From Mesorhizobium escarrei (lineage in GTDB: Bacteria > Pseudomonadota > Alphaproteobacteria > Rhizobiales > Rhizobiaceae): a stretch of DNA of 64,000 bases. Position 1 is the first letter of the stretch; each line of letters starts with the position of its first letter. The stretch lies in NCBI RefSeq assembly GCF_935825525.1, contig NZ_CAKXZT010000121.1:135049-199048 (forward strand). The letters run 5' to 3'. Position numbers and translations under genes: made by a program. Of the stretch, positions 25,810 through 34,300 are shown piece by piece. The notes under the pieces are model-generated. The model was not told the DNA's origin. It was given only the letters and a program-made list of their open reading frames with translations, and made no database searches.

Positions 25810-26757
25810 ATGCAGAGCCCCATGGAACACATCCGCACTATGCTCCCGCCCGCCGTTCTGGTCGGCATGGTCCTCATCGTCGGGCTTTACGACCCAACGT
25901 TCTTTTCACTGTCGAATTTTGAAACCGTAATTTCCGACACGATGAGCCTTTTTCTCATGGCTACGGGACTCACGCTGGTCATTATGATGGGAGGCATCGA
26001 TCTCTCGGTACAGGCTGTCGCCTCGATGGCCAGTTGCATCCTTGCCGTGTATCTACCGGAGCTCGGTTTTCTTGCCATTCCGCTGGCGGTCCTTGGAGGC
26101 ACGATCGCGGGGTTCCTGAGCGGCTTTGTCTCGATCGCACTGCGGATCCCGTCGTTTATCGCGACCCTTGCGGCGGGCGGCCTTGTCACCAGCGCGGCCT
26201 ATTGGTTCTCCGACACGCGCTCAGTAGACATCGCCGAAGATCTGACCGGCCGATATCTGAATTGGTCTGTCGGCACTACCGCGGGAATTTCGAACGACAT
26301 CTGGGTTGGCGCCGTCTTCCTGCTAATCCTCGGCGTTCTGCTCGGTGCGACGCCTTTCGGTCGGTATGTGCGCGCCGTCGGCGCTCAAGAGCGCGCCGTG
26401 ATTGCGTCCGGTATAAATGTCAACCGCGTCAAGATCGCCACCTTCATGTTGTCCGGGACAATGGCAGCCGTGGCGGGCGTCATGATGGCGGCGCGCCTCG
26501 GCTCAGGTTCGCCTACGCTCGCCAACGAATTCCTTCTACCGGCAATTGCCGCGGTGATCGTCGGCGGTACGGCGATCACGGGTGGCGTCGGCTCCATTTG
26601 GCGCACCCTTGTCGGCGCGCTGATTATCCAGGTTGTGCGGATCGGCATGACCTTCATGGGCGTGTCGGTCTTCATCCAGCAGATCATCTTCGGATTCATC
26701 CTCGTGGCCGCCGTCGCCGTCACGATGGACAGGAAGAAAATCCTTGTCATCAAGTGA
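25810..26757 (+). CDS. Ribose-type ABC permease (second)
   Basis: A 315-residue RbsC-like permease with the same motif order as the first (MMGGIDLSVQAVASMASCIL, IPSFIATLAAGGLVTSAAYW, AVGAQERAVIASGINVNRVK, GGTAITGGVGSIW). Having two non-identical permease genes flanking one ATPase implies a heterodimeric channel. The start is the ATG two codons after the ATPase stop; a TTG just before it is also in frame. Confidence 0.9.
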   Translation: MQSPMEHIRTMLPPAVLVGMVLIVGLYDPTFFSLSNFETVISDTMSLFLMATGLTLVIMMGGIDLSVQAVASMASCILAVYLPELGFLAIPLAVLGGTIAGFLSGFVSIALRIPSFIATLAAGGLVTSAAYWFSDTRSVDIAEDLTGRYLNWSVGTTAGISNDIWVGAVFLLILGVLLGATPFGRYVRAVGAQERAVIASGINVNRVKIATFMLSGTMAAVAGVMMAARLGSGSPTLANEFLLPAIAAVIVGGTAITGGVGSIWRTLVGALIIQVVRIGMTFMGVSVFIQQIIFGFILVAAVAVTMDRKKILVIK

Positions 26758-26809
26758 GCTAGAGGCGCCCCGTCGGGCAGTCGGTTCGCCAACATAGAGA
26801 AGCAGACAC

Positions 26810-28312
26810 ATGGACAACAGAAGCCCGCTTCATGCATTGCCCGCCAATCCGCGGGATTTCGGTTTCTTCGTTGATGGCCGTTGGGTCGAGGGAGGGTCGC
26901 GCGAGACCATTATCCGGCGGAGCCCGGCTCACAATGTCCCCGTAACGCGCATCACGCGATGCACCAGAGACGATCTCGACCGCGCAGTCACCGTCGCGCG
27001 AAAGGCTTTCGCGGATCGCCGCTGGTCCGGCCTTGCGGGCGTTGATCGGGCCGCTGTGCTGCTGAAGGCGGCCGCGGGCATTCGCGCTCGGCTCGACGAG
27101 CTGGCATTGTTGGAAACGCTCGAGACTGGCAAGCCGATTTCCCAATCGCGCGGGGAGGTGGAGGGCGCTGCCAGCATTTACGAATACGCGGCTGGTGCCG
27201 CGCGCGCCTTGCATGGCGACACGTTCAACAACCTCGGTGACAAGACGCTGGGCCTCGTTACTCGCGAGCCGATCGGCGTCGTTGGGCTGATCACGCCGTG
27301 GAACTTCCCCTTCTTTATCCTTGCCGAGCGGGTTCCCTTCATTCTGGCGGCCGGCTGCACGATCGTCGCAAAGCCGAGCGAGGTGACGTCGGCGACGACG
27401 CTGCTGATGGCCGAAATCCTCACCAATGCCGGCCTGCCGGATGGCGTCTTCAACGTCGTTACTGGCAGCGGCAGCGACATCGGCCAAGCGATGACCGAAC
27501 ATGCCGGCATCGATATGGTATCCTTCACTGGTTCGACTGAAGTCGGGCGACGAGCGCTTCTGGCTTCGGCCGGCAACTTTAAAAAGCTGGGTTTGGAGCT
27601 TGGCGGGAAGAATCCGCAGATCGTCTTTGCGGATGCCGATCTCGGCGACGCCGCGGACGGAGTGGTGTTCGGCACGTGCTTCAACGCCGGCCAGTGCTGC
27701 GTCGGGGGCAGCCGCCTGGTGGTCGAACGGTCGATCGCGGCAGACTTCGAAAAGCTTCTGGCCGAGAAGTTTTCCCGCATCCGGGTTGGCGATCCGCTCG
27801 ATCCGCAAACCCAGGTCGGCGCGATCATCACCAGCGCCCAGAACGAATCCATCCTGAGCCACATCGCCGGCGGCCGAAGCGAAGGCGCACGGCTTGTCTG
27901 TGGCGGCGAAGCGCTCAACAACGGCATGGCTGGACGCTTCATCCAGCCGACGTTGTTTGCCGATGTCGGACGCGACATGGCGATTGCCCGCGACGAAATA
28001 TTCGGACCGGTTTTGGCAATCTTGCCTTTCGATACTTTCGAGGAGGCGGTGGAGATTGCCAACGATACGATTTACGGATTGGCGGCCAGCATCTGGACCA
28101 AGAACCTCGACAAGGCCCTGCAAGCGATGCGACGTGTGCAGGCAGGTCGTGTCTGGATCAACACCACAATCTCCGGCGGGCCCGAGCTGCCTATTGGTGG
28201 CTTCAAGCAATCTGGAACCGGACGAGAAACTGGCATCTATGGGGTCGAGGAATATACCGAGGTGAAGGCTGTTCACATCACCCTCGGCAAGCGTGATCAC
28301 TGGGTCTCGTAA
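26810..28312 (+). CDS. Aldehyde dehydrogenase
   Basis: A 500-residue ALDH superfamily protein: TPWNFPFFILAERVPFILAA, general-base Glu in LGLELGGKNPQ, nucleophile in FNAGQCCVGGSRL (two adjacent Cys), and DEIFGPVLAI. The closing region PIGGFKQSGTGRETG is the canonical form. It overlaps the GMC gene by one base (TAATG), so the two are co-translated. Likely converts an aldehyde produced by the GMC enzyme to the acid used by the CoA-transferase. Confidence 0.93.
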   Translation: MDNRSPLHALPANPRDFGFFVDGRWVEGGSRETIIRRSPAHNVPVTRITRCTRDDLDRAVTVARKAFADRRWSGLAGVDRAAVLLKAAAGIRARLDELALLETLETGKPISQSRGEVEGAASIYEYAAGAARALHGDTFNNLGDKTLGLVTREPIGVVGLITPWNFPFFILAERVPFILAAGCTIVAKPSEVTSATTLLMAEILTNAGLPDGVFNVVTGSGSDIGQAMTEHAGIDMVSFTGSTEVGRRALLASAGNFKKLGLELGGKNPQIVFADADLGDAADGVVFGTCFNAGQCCVGGSRLVVERSIAADFEKLLAEKFSRIRVGDPLDPQTQVGAIITSAQNESILSHIAGGRSEGARLVCGGEALNNGMAGRFIQPTLFADVGRDMAIARDEIFGPVLAILPFDTFEEAVEIANDTIYGLAASIWTKNLDKALQAMRRVQAGRVWINTTISGGPELPIGGFKQSGTGRETGIYGVEEYTEVKAVHITLGKRDHWVS

Positions 28313-29907
28313 TGGCTGGAGACGCGTTCGACTACATAGTTGTCGGTGGCGGATCGGCGGGTTGCGTGGTCGCCGCGCGCCTCAGTGATGATCCATCCGT
28401 GCGCGTGCTGCTGTTGGAAGCGGGCGGCAAGGACACGCATCCTTACATCCACATGCCTGTCGGTTTCGCCAAGATGACCGGCGGCCCATTGACCTGGGGG
28501 CTGACGACTGCGCCGCAGAAGCACGCCAACAACAGAGAAATTCTGTATGCGCAGGGCCGCGTGCTTGGCGGCGGGAGTTCGATCAATGCTGAGGTTTTTA
28601 CACGCGGCCATGCTGCGGACTACGATCGCTGGGCCAATGACGAAGGGTGTCCAGGCTGGTCGTCGGCTGAAGTGAAGCCCTATTTCCTGCGCGCCGAGGG
28701 CAACGAAACCTTTGCTGGCGAGCACCATGGCACAGATGGCCCGCTCGGCGTCTCCAACCTTCAGACGCCCCAGCCGATCACCCGCGCGTTCGTGCAGTCC
28801 TGTCAGCAATTCGGCATCTCGTACAATCCGGATTTCAACGGACCGGTGCAAGAGGGCGCAGGCACCTACCAGATGACGATCCGCAATGCCCGCCGCTGTT
28901 CGGCCGCAGTTGCCTATCTGAGGCCAGTTATCGACCGGAAGAATCTGACAGTGCAGACGGACTGCCTGACCAGCCGGATTCTGTTTTCCGGCAACCGCGC
29001 AACGGGCGTCGAATATCGCCAGAACGGGCAAGTGCGGACTGCTAGGGCCGCAGAGATCCTGGTGACGGCCGGTGCCGTCGGGTCGCCAAAGATCATGATG
29101 CTGTCCGGCGTCGGACCCGCGACGCATCTGAAGGCGAACGGCATAGAGGTGGTGCATGATTTGCCGGGCGTCGGCCAAAACCTGAACGACCATTTCGGCG
29201 TCGACATCGTCTACGAACTCAAGGGCCCAACCAGCCTCAACAAATACGACAAACTGCATTGGATGCTCTGGGCTGGACTTCAGTACACGCTATTCAAGAC
29301 CGGACCGGTGACCTCGAATGTGGTGGAGGGTGGCGCATTCTGGTACTCGAAGAGGTCGGAGCCTATCCCCGATCTGCAATTTCATTTCCTGGCGGGCGCG
29401 GGGGTCGAGGCGGGCGTTCCAGCGATCCCGTCCGGGTCCGGCTGCACGCTGAATTCCTATGTGCTGCGCCCCAAAAGCCGCGGATCGGTCATGCTTCGCA
29501 GCGCCGATCCGGCAGACGCAGCGATCGTTGACCCGAACTTCATCGCGGATTCTCATGATTTGAGAACTGCGGGCGAGGGCGTGAGGATCAGTCGGGAGAT
29601 CATGAACCAGCCCGCGCTGGCCAAATATATCAAGCGAGAGCATTTTCCGGGGAAAGAGGCCAAGACTCAAGCAGATTTCGAGGCCTATGCACGCGCATTC
29701 GGACGAACGTCCTACCACCCAACCGGTACTTGTAAGATGGGTTCAGACGACATGGCTGTGGTTGATCCGCAACTTCGTGTACGTGGCCTCGAGGGCATTC
29801 GCATCTGCGATTCCTCGATCATGCCGAGCCTTGTCGGCTCCAACACCAATGCTGCCACGATAATGATCGGAGAAAAGGCCAGCGACCTTATCCGGGGAAA
29901 TCGCTAG
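28312..29907 (+). CDS. GMC family oxidoreductase (choline dehydrogenase-like)
   Basis: A 531-residue FAD alcohol oxidoreductase: FAD fold DYIVVGGGSAGCVVAARLSD, GMC signature GRVLGGGSSINAEVFTRGH, second signature region ILVTAGAVGSPKIMMLSGVG, catalytic His in SYHPTGTCKMG and Asn in GSNTNAATIMIGEKA. No signal peptide is visible, so it is probably cytoplasmic. Last gene of the importer operon. Expected role: oxidation of a primary or secondary alcohol on the imported substrate. Confidence 0.93.
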   Translation: MAGDAFDYIVVGGGSAGCVVAARLSDDPSVRVLLLEAGGKDTHPYIHMPVGFAKMTGGPLTWGLTTAPQKHANNREILYAQGRVLGGGSSINAEVFTRGHAADYDRWANDEGCPGWSSAEVKPYFLRAEGNETFAGEHHGTDGPLGVSNLQTPQPITRAFVQSCQQFGISYNPDFNGPVQEGAGTYQMTIRNARRCSAAVAYLRPVIDRKNLTVQTDCLTSRILFSGNRATGVEYRQNGQVRTARAAEILVTAGAVGSPKIMMLSGVGPATHLKANGIEVVHDLPGVGQNLNDHFGVDIVYELKGPTSLNKYDKLHWMLWAGLQYTLFKTGPVTSNVVEGGAFWYSKRSEPIPDLQFHFLAGAGVEAGVPAIPSGSGCTLNSYVLRPKSRGSVMLRSADPADAAIVDPNFIADSHDLRTAGEGVRISREIMNQPALAKYIKREHFPGKEAKTQADFEAYARAFGRTSYHPTGTCKMGSDDMAVVDPQLRVRGLEGIRICDSSIMPSLVGSNTNAATIMIGEKASDLIRGNR

Positions 29908-29932
29908 CGTAAGAATGAACGCTCCGTTCCAC

Positions 29933-29951
29933 CCCACTTTTTGGAAGTGGG
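29933..29951. terminator. Hairpin between convergent genes
   Basis: CCCACTT and AAGTGGG pair around TTTGG between the GMC gene (plus) and the aldo/keto reductase gene (minus). It may serve both strands as a terminator, although no long T-run follows. Confidence 0.5.
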
Positions 29952-29968
29952 AATCTGCCTCGATCAGT

Positions 29969-30784
29969 TCAATCCCAGTCTGGCGCCCACGGGACGGAAG
30001 CCTTGCCGATGATGCGATAGTTGGTAGCGGTCATCGCATCGATGCGGGCCATATCGACACTCGAAAGGGTGAAATTCATTATGTCGAAGTTGGCCTGGAT
30101 GTTGGCTGGCTTGGTCGACATGGTGTTGATCGAGACGCCTTTCTGCAGGATCCAGCGAAGCACGATTTGTGCCGGCAGCTTGCCGTAGTTTTCAGCAAGC
30201 TCCGTGAAAAGCGGATAGCTGAAGACTTTGCCGCGCGCCACGGAGCAGAAAGAGGAGAGGGGGATCCCCGTTTCCACCGCTGCAGCCAGGAGCTTGTCCT
30301 GATTGAGAAGCGGGTGGAACTCGACCTGATTGGTCGCTAGAGGCGTGTCGATGGCGCGAGCCGCGTCGCGCATCATCTGGGCAGTGTGGTTGGACAGTCC
30401 TATGTGCCGTGCAAGGCCGCTGCTTCGGGCTTTCTCCAGCAGTTTAACCGGCCCGGCGACCGCGCCACTGGGCGGCCAATGCAGGAGCAGGACATCGACA
30501 TAGTCCAGCCGCAGATCCTGAAGGCTTCTCTCAACAGAGGACAGGAAACGATCTTCCCCGAAATTTTCGGGATGAACTTTCGTCGTGATGCAGAGTTGAT
30601 CCCTGGGGACGCCAGTCTGGGCAAGCCCTTCGCCGACATCCGCCTCATTGCGATACATTTGGGCGGTATCAAAGGAGCGATAGCCAACATCGACCGCAGC
30701 CTTTATGGCGCCGGCGAGCTCGGCGCCCTTGAGAGGGAAGGTGCCGAATGAGCGCTGGTAGGTCTTCTGGAAATAGATGCTCAA
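29969..30784 (-). CDS. Aldo/keto reductase (2,5-diketogluconate reductase-like)
   Basis: A 271-residue NADPH-dependent (beta/alpha)8-barrel oxidoreductase. The catalytic tetrad can be placed: Asp in YRSFDTAQMYRNE with the Tyr after it, Lys in ITTKVHPENFG and His in LLLHWPPSG. The NADPH pocket shows the IGLSNHTAQMMRDA and NQVEFHPLL segments. The N-terminus (YQRSFGTFPLKG) is short, in place of the usual hydrophobic beta-hairpin. Single gene convergent with the importer operon. Its promoter region carries a partial copy of the shared operator. Confidence 0.88.
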   Translation of the reverse strand: MSIYFQKTYQRSFGTFPLKGAELAGAIKAAVDVGYRSFDTAQMYRNEADVGEGLAQTGVPRDQLCITTKVHPENFGEDRFLSSVERSLQDLRLDYVDVLLLHWPPSGAVAGPVKLLEKARSSGLARHIGLSNHTAQMMRDAARAIDTPLATNQVEFHPLLNQDKLLAAAVETGIPLSSFCSVARGKVFSYPLFTELAENYGKLPAQIVLRWILQKGVSINTMSTKPANIQANFDIMNFTLSSVDMARIDAMTATNYRIIGKASVPWAPDWD

Positions 30785-30829
30785 AGGGCAACATCCTCAT
30801 TCAAGCGCGTCGCCAGCCGCCGCGCTTTT

Positions 30830-30845
30830 TGCACCATCTGGTTAT
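30830..30845. promoter_or_regulatory. Operator-like site F (partial)
   Basis: TGCACCATCTGGTTAT upstream of the aldo/keto reductase. The right half and centre match the shared operator; the left arm is poor. Located 46-61 nt before the reductase start. Confidence 0.35.
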
Positions 30846-30989
30846 TTACTATCTGCATCCTATATCATTTTCAAGCGCGGTGTCGAGGAATTGCCTCGAA
30901 GACTGAAAAATCCGAGTTTTATTTTGAGTTCTGGGTGGCGGAATTTTTCTCGAACAGCTTGATCAAAAATGTCCAATACCTTAATGGTA

Positions 30990-31005
30990 ATAACCATCTA
31001 GTTAT
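30990..31005. promoter_or_regulatory. Operator-like palindrome D
   Basis: ATAACCATCTAGTTAT, a 7-2-7 palindrome 31 nt upstream of the CoA-transferase start, where it would overlap the promoter. Confidence 0.55.
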
Positions 31006-31035
31006 TTAATTAGTGATGACCTGTGGGAGGTGATG

Positions 31036-32616
31036 ATGTCGAAGATCAAGTGCGCGGCTGAGGCTGCGGCGCTGATCCCGAATGGGGCAATCGTCGCGGT
31101 GAATTCCTCTAGCGGCCTGTGCTGTCCTGATGCCGTTCTCGCTGCCATTGGCGAGAGGTTCCGTAACGAGCGCGCGCCGCGCGATCTAACCATGATCCAT
31201 CCTATCGCCGCCGGCGACATGTTCGGCACCAAAGGCATCGACCACCTCGCCCAGACCGGGCTAATTTCGACGATAATCGGCGGCTCCTATCCTTCCGGAC
31301 CATCCTCAGCCGAGCCGCCCTTGATCTGGCAGATGCTTGGGAGGAACGAGATCGCCGCCTACAATGTGCCGAGCGGCGTCATATTCGACATCCTGCGCGA
31401 AGCCGCCGGCATGCGGCCAGGCGTGCTGACGAAGGTTGGCCTTGACACCTTCGTCGACCCCGATCTCGACGGTTGCGCGATGAACGATGCCGCAAGGCGG
31501 AAACCCATTGTCAAGAAAATCCAATTCGAGGGCGACGAGTGGCTCTTCTTCCCGGCGATCAAGCCGGATGTCGCTATCATTCGCGCCACCACTGCCGACG
31601 AGCGCGGCAATCTCACGTTCGAGCATGAAGGGGCCCATCTCGGGGCCATGGAACTGGCGCTCGCGGCCCGCAACTGTGGTGGCATCGTCATTGCCCAGGC
31701 CAAGCGAATTGCACAGTCCGGAACGCTGCGTCCTCACGATGTGCGCGTGCCTAGCATTCTAGTAGACTGCATCGTAGAGGCGCCAGATCAGCTTCAGACG
31801 ACGGCGACTGTTTACGACGCCGCAATATCGGGCGAACTGTTTCGGCCACTGGACACGTTCAGCATTCCCGATTTTGATGTTGCGAAAGTCATTGCCCGTC
31901 GTGTTGCCATGGAGTTGCAACCTGGTTGGGCCGTCAATATCGGCTTCGGCATTTCGGCCAATGTTCCTCGTATCTTCCTCGAGGAAGGACGCCACGGCGA
32001 TGTCACATGGGTGATCGAACAGGGCGCGGTCGGTGGCATACCGCTGCTCGACTTCAAGTTTGGGTGCTCTTCTAACGCCGAAGCCTTCGTCGCCTCTCCG
32101 CACCAATTCACCTATTTCCAGGCAGCCGGATTCGACGCTTCGCTTCTGTCCTTCCTGCAGATCGACCGGCATGGATCCGTGAATGTATCGAAGCTCTCGG
32201 TGCGGCCGCACGTGACGGCCGGCGCCGGCGGGTTTGTCGATATAACCTCACGCGCTCGCAAGATCGTCTTTTCCGGCTATTTCAACGCTGGAGCGAAATT
32301 CTCGATCGCCGATGGCAAGCTCGTCATCGACAAGGAGGGCAAGATCGCGAAGGTCGTCGAAGCGGTCGAGCATGTATCCTTTTCGGGCAAGCGTGGCGTA
32401 GCGCAGGGCCAGGACGTTACCTACGTCACAGAGCGCTGCGTTATGAAACTTTCGCCCGAGGGTCTCGTCGTCACCGAAGTCGCGCCAGGGATCAACATTC
32501 GAGACGACATCCTTGCGCGGGCAGAGTTTCCCCTGACGATTGCTCCCGACGTCAAACCGATGGCGGACGCGCTTTTCAGGCGGGAAAAGTCCGGGTTGAA
32601 TCTGGAGCGGGCCTAG
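31036..32616 (+). CDS. Single-chain acyl-CoA:acid CoA-transferase (YdiF-like)
   Basis: A 526-residue family I CoA-transferase in which both subunits are one chain, as in YdiF and acetoacetyl-CoA transferase homologues. The first half has the GGSYPSGPSSAEPP and GVLTKVGLDTFVDPDLDGC segments. The catalytic Glu lies in WVIEQGAVGGIPLLDFKFG. It moves CoA from an acyl-CoA donor to a carboxylic acid, so it would activate the acid made by the GMC/ALDH pair. Of three in-frame starts the third (ATG 6 nt after GGGAGG) is preferred. Its 3' end overlaps the convergent MaoC gene by 4 nt. Confidence 0.92.
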   Translation: MSKIKCAAEAAALIPNGAIVAVNSSSGLCCPDAVLAAIGERFRNERAPRDLTMIHPIAAGDMFGTKGIDHLAQTGLISTIIGGSYPSGPSSAEPPLIWQMLGRNEIAAYNVPSGVIFDILREAAGMRPGVLTKVGLDTFVDPDLDGCAMNDAARRKPIVKKIQFEGDEWLFFPAIKPDVAIIRATTADERGNLTFEHEGAHLGAMELALAARNCGGIVIAQAKRIAQSGTLRPHDVRVPSILVDCIVEAPDQLQTTATVYDAAISGELFRPLDTFSIPDFDVAKVIARRVAMELQPGWAVNIGFGISANVPRIFLEEGRHGDVTWVIEQGAVGGIPLLDFKFGCSSNAEAFVASPHQFTYFQAAGFDASLLSFLQIDRHGSVNVSKLSVRPHVTAGAGGFVDITSRARKIVFSGYFNAGAKFSIADGKLVIDKEGKIAKVVEAVEHVSFSGKRGVAQGQDVTYVTERCVMKLSPEGLVVTEVAPGINIRDDILARAEFPLTIAPDVKPMADALFRREKSGLNLERA

Positions 32617-33092
32617 TCGGAGCCAGCTATCCATGCCCGCAACATCATGAGTTCGTTGGTGCCGGACTGAACCATTTCGCCTTTTTGGTTCGTCACTTCG
32701 AATTGCAGTCTCGCGATTCCGCGCTCAGGTTTGGTGGTTGGCCGTTTGTCGAGCACAGTGATGACGGCATGGATCGTGTCGCCGGCGAAGACAGGCCTAT
32801 TGAATGACCAGTTCCAGCCGAGCGAAGCGACGGCCTCGAGTCGTGAACTAGACTGGTTCTTCAACCCGTCTGCTAACGAAAGAACCAGGAGGCCGTGTAC
32901 GACGCGCCGCGGAAAGCCGAGTTTTTGCGCCGCCGCGTCCGACATGTGGATATCGAAGAAATCACCCGAGAGTTCGGCAAAGCGGTCGATATGGCTTGCT
33001 TCGACGACAAGTTCGGGCGTGGCGAACCAATCGCCCGGTAGCAGATCGTCATAGGTGTAGGAGCGGTGATCCAGTCTGCGTTTGCGTTCCAT
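32613..33092 (-). CDS. MaoC-like acyl-CoA hydratase
   Basis: A 159-residue hot-dog-fold protein. The hydratase 2 motif appears as ELSGDFFDIHMSDAAAQ, giving the catalytic Asp and His, and FPRRVVHGLLVLSLADGL follows. NRPVFAGDTIHAVITVLDK is the second conserved block. It probably hydrates an enoyl-CoA with (R) stereochemistry, complementing the crotonase-type enzyme of the island. The start is the ATG 6 nt after AGGAGG; a longer frame upstream overlaps the reductase gene. Downstream of that reductase on the same strand, 14 nt apart. Confidence 0.88.
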   Translation of the reverse strand: MERKRRLDHRSYTYDDLLPGDWFATPELVVEASHIDRFAELSGDFFDIHMSDAAAQKLGFPRRVVHGLLVLSLADGLKNQSSSRLEAVASLGWNWSFNRPVFAGDTIHAVITVLDKRPTTKPERGIARLQFEVTNQKGEMVQSGTNELMMLRAWIAGSD

Positions 33093-33106
33093 AGCACCGC
33101 CTCCTG

Positions 33107-34126
33107 CTATCGTGCCGGGGTTGGCGCATCCTCGCGCAACAAGCCTCTCTTCTTCAGGTCGGCCCAAAACTCCACTGGGATGGGGTGGGTGAACCAATCG
33201 AGATTCTTGCGTAGCTGCTCCACCGTACGCGTTCCCGCGATAAAGGACGGGATTGCCGGATGAGCTACTACGAACTGCATGGCTGCAGCCGGCAGGGGCA
33301 CATTATGTTCTCTGCAGACGGCCTCAATGCCGGCGACGCGCTTCATGATCTCGGCGGGCGCCGGCGTGTAATTGTACTTCGCGCCCTCGACTGCACCTGT
33401 CGCCAGAATGCCGGAGTTGAACCCGCCGCCGACAACGACGGCTGCGTTGCGCTCCTGGCAAAGGGGCAGGAAGACATCGAGCGCTTCTTGTTCGAGCAGC
33501 GTATAGCGGCCAGCCAGGAGGAAGCAGTCCAAGTCGCGCTGCTTCAGAGCTTCGTGGCAGACCTGCCATTCGTTGACGCCGACGCCGATTGCCTTGACCA
33601 CGCCTTCGTCGCGCAGTTTTGCGAGCGCCTTCCAGCAGCCATCCATGGCCGCTTTGAAGACTTCCGGCTGATCCGCGCCGCGCGTGAAGACATCGATGTC
33701 GTGGATGAAGCAGATGTCCATGCGCTCGAGCGCCAGCCGCTGCAGGCTGTCCTCGAAAGCTCTCATTGTGCCGTCGTAGCTGTAGTCGAAAGTCGCTTCG
33801 TTCGCCGCGGCATTCACCCATGGCGCAAAATTGATCTCCGAGCGCTTCTTCGGTTTCAGGACTCGCCCGACTTTGGAAGACAGCACGAACTGGTCACGGT
33901 TTTTCCAGCGAAGCGAATGACCCGTCCGCAACTCGGACAGTCCATTGCCATAGTACGGCGCGGTGTCGAAATAGCGCACGCCGGCGTTCCAAGCGTGCTG
34001 GATCATGCCGTCGGACGTCTCTTCATCGATTTCACTGAAGATGTTGCCGATCGGCGCTGTGCCGAATGCGATTGCGGTCACGTCGATATCGATGCGCCCG
34101 AATTTTCTTTTGTCTCCCGCTTGCAT
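33107..34126 (-). CDS. Aldo/keto reductase, D-threo-aldose 1-dehydrogenase-like
   Basis: A 339-residue aldo/keto reductase of the group containing L-fucose/D-arabinose and L-galactose dehydrogenases. FGTAPIGNIF, YFDTAPYYGNGLSE, LSSKVGRVLKP and DICFIHDIDVFTRG place the tetrad Asp, Tyr, Lys and His. Family members oxidise sugars at C1 to lactones with NAD(P). The start is the second in-frame ATG, because GGAGG lies 5 nt before it. First gene of a two-gene unit with maoC, divergent from the acyl-CoA dehydrogenase operon. Confidence 0.88.
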   Translation of the reverse strand: MQAGDKRKFGRIDIDVTAIAFGTAPIGNIFSEIDEETSDGMIQHAWNAGVRYFDTAPYYGNGLSELRTGHSLRWKNRDQFVLSSKVGRVLKPKKRSEINFAPWVNAAANEATFDYSYDGTMRAFEDSLQRLALERMDICFIHDIDVFTRGADQPEVFKAAMDGCWKALAKLRDEGVVKAIGVGVNEWQVCHEALKQRDLDCFLLAGRYTLLEQEALDVFLPLCQERNAAVVVGGGFNSGILATGAVEGAKYNYTPAPAEIMKRVAGIEAVCREHNVPLPAAAMQFVVAHPAIPSFIAGTRTVEQLRKNLDWFTHPIPVEFWADLKKRGLLREDAPTPAR

Positions 34127-34141
34127 CCATTCCTCCATTTG

Positions 34142-34157
34142 GTAACGATCTGGTTAG
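34142..34157. promoter_or_regulatory. Operator-like palindrome E
   Basis: GTAACGATCTGGTTAG, 16 nt upstream of the aldo/keto reductase start, in the divergent region. 7-2-7 architecture with 1-2 mismatches to the consensus. Confidence 0.55.
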
Positions 34158-34261
34158 TTATCTTATCGAAGGCGGCCTAAATGGCAATAGCGACAGGCCA
34201 GAGGGAGGTCTCCAATAGCGGTTGACGATAGCTTGACGAGGGAAGTGCCCGGTGTTATCTA

Positions 34262-34277
34262 GTAACTAAATAGTTAC
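34262..34277. promoter_or_regulatory. Operator-like palindrome C (perfect arms)
   Basis: GTAACTA-AA-TAGTTAC: perfect 7-bp arms with a 2-bp centre, 24 nt upstream of the acyl-CoA dehydrogenase start. The best-conserved copy of the shared operator. Confidence 0.65.
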
Positions 34278-34300
34278 ATAAAAGTTAGATAGGTGAGGCG

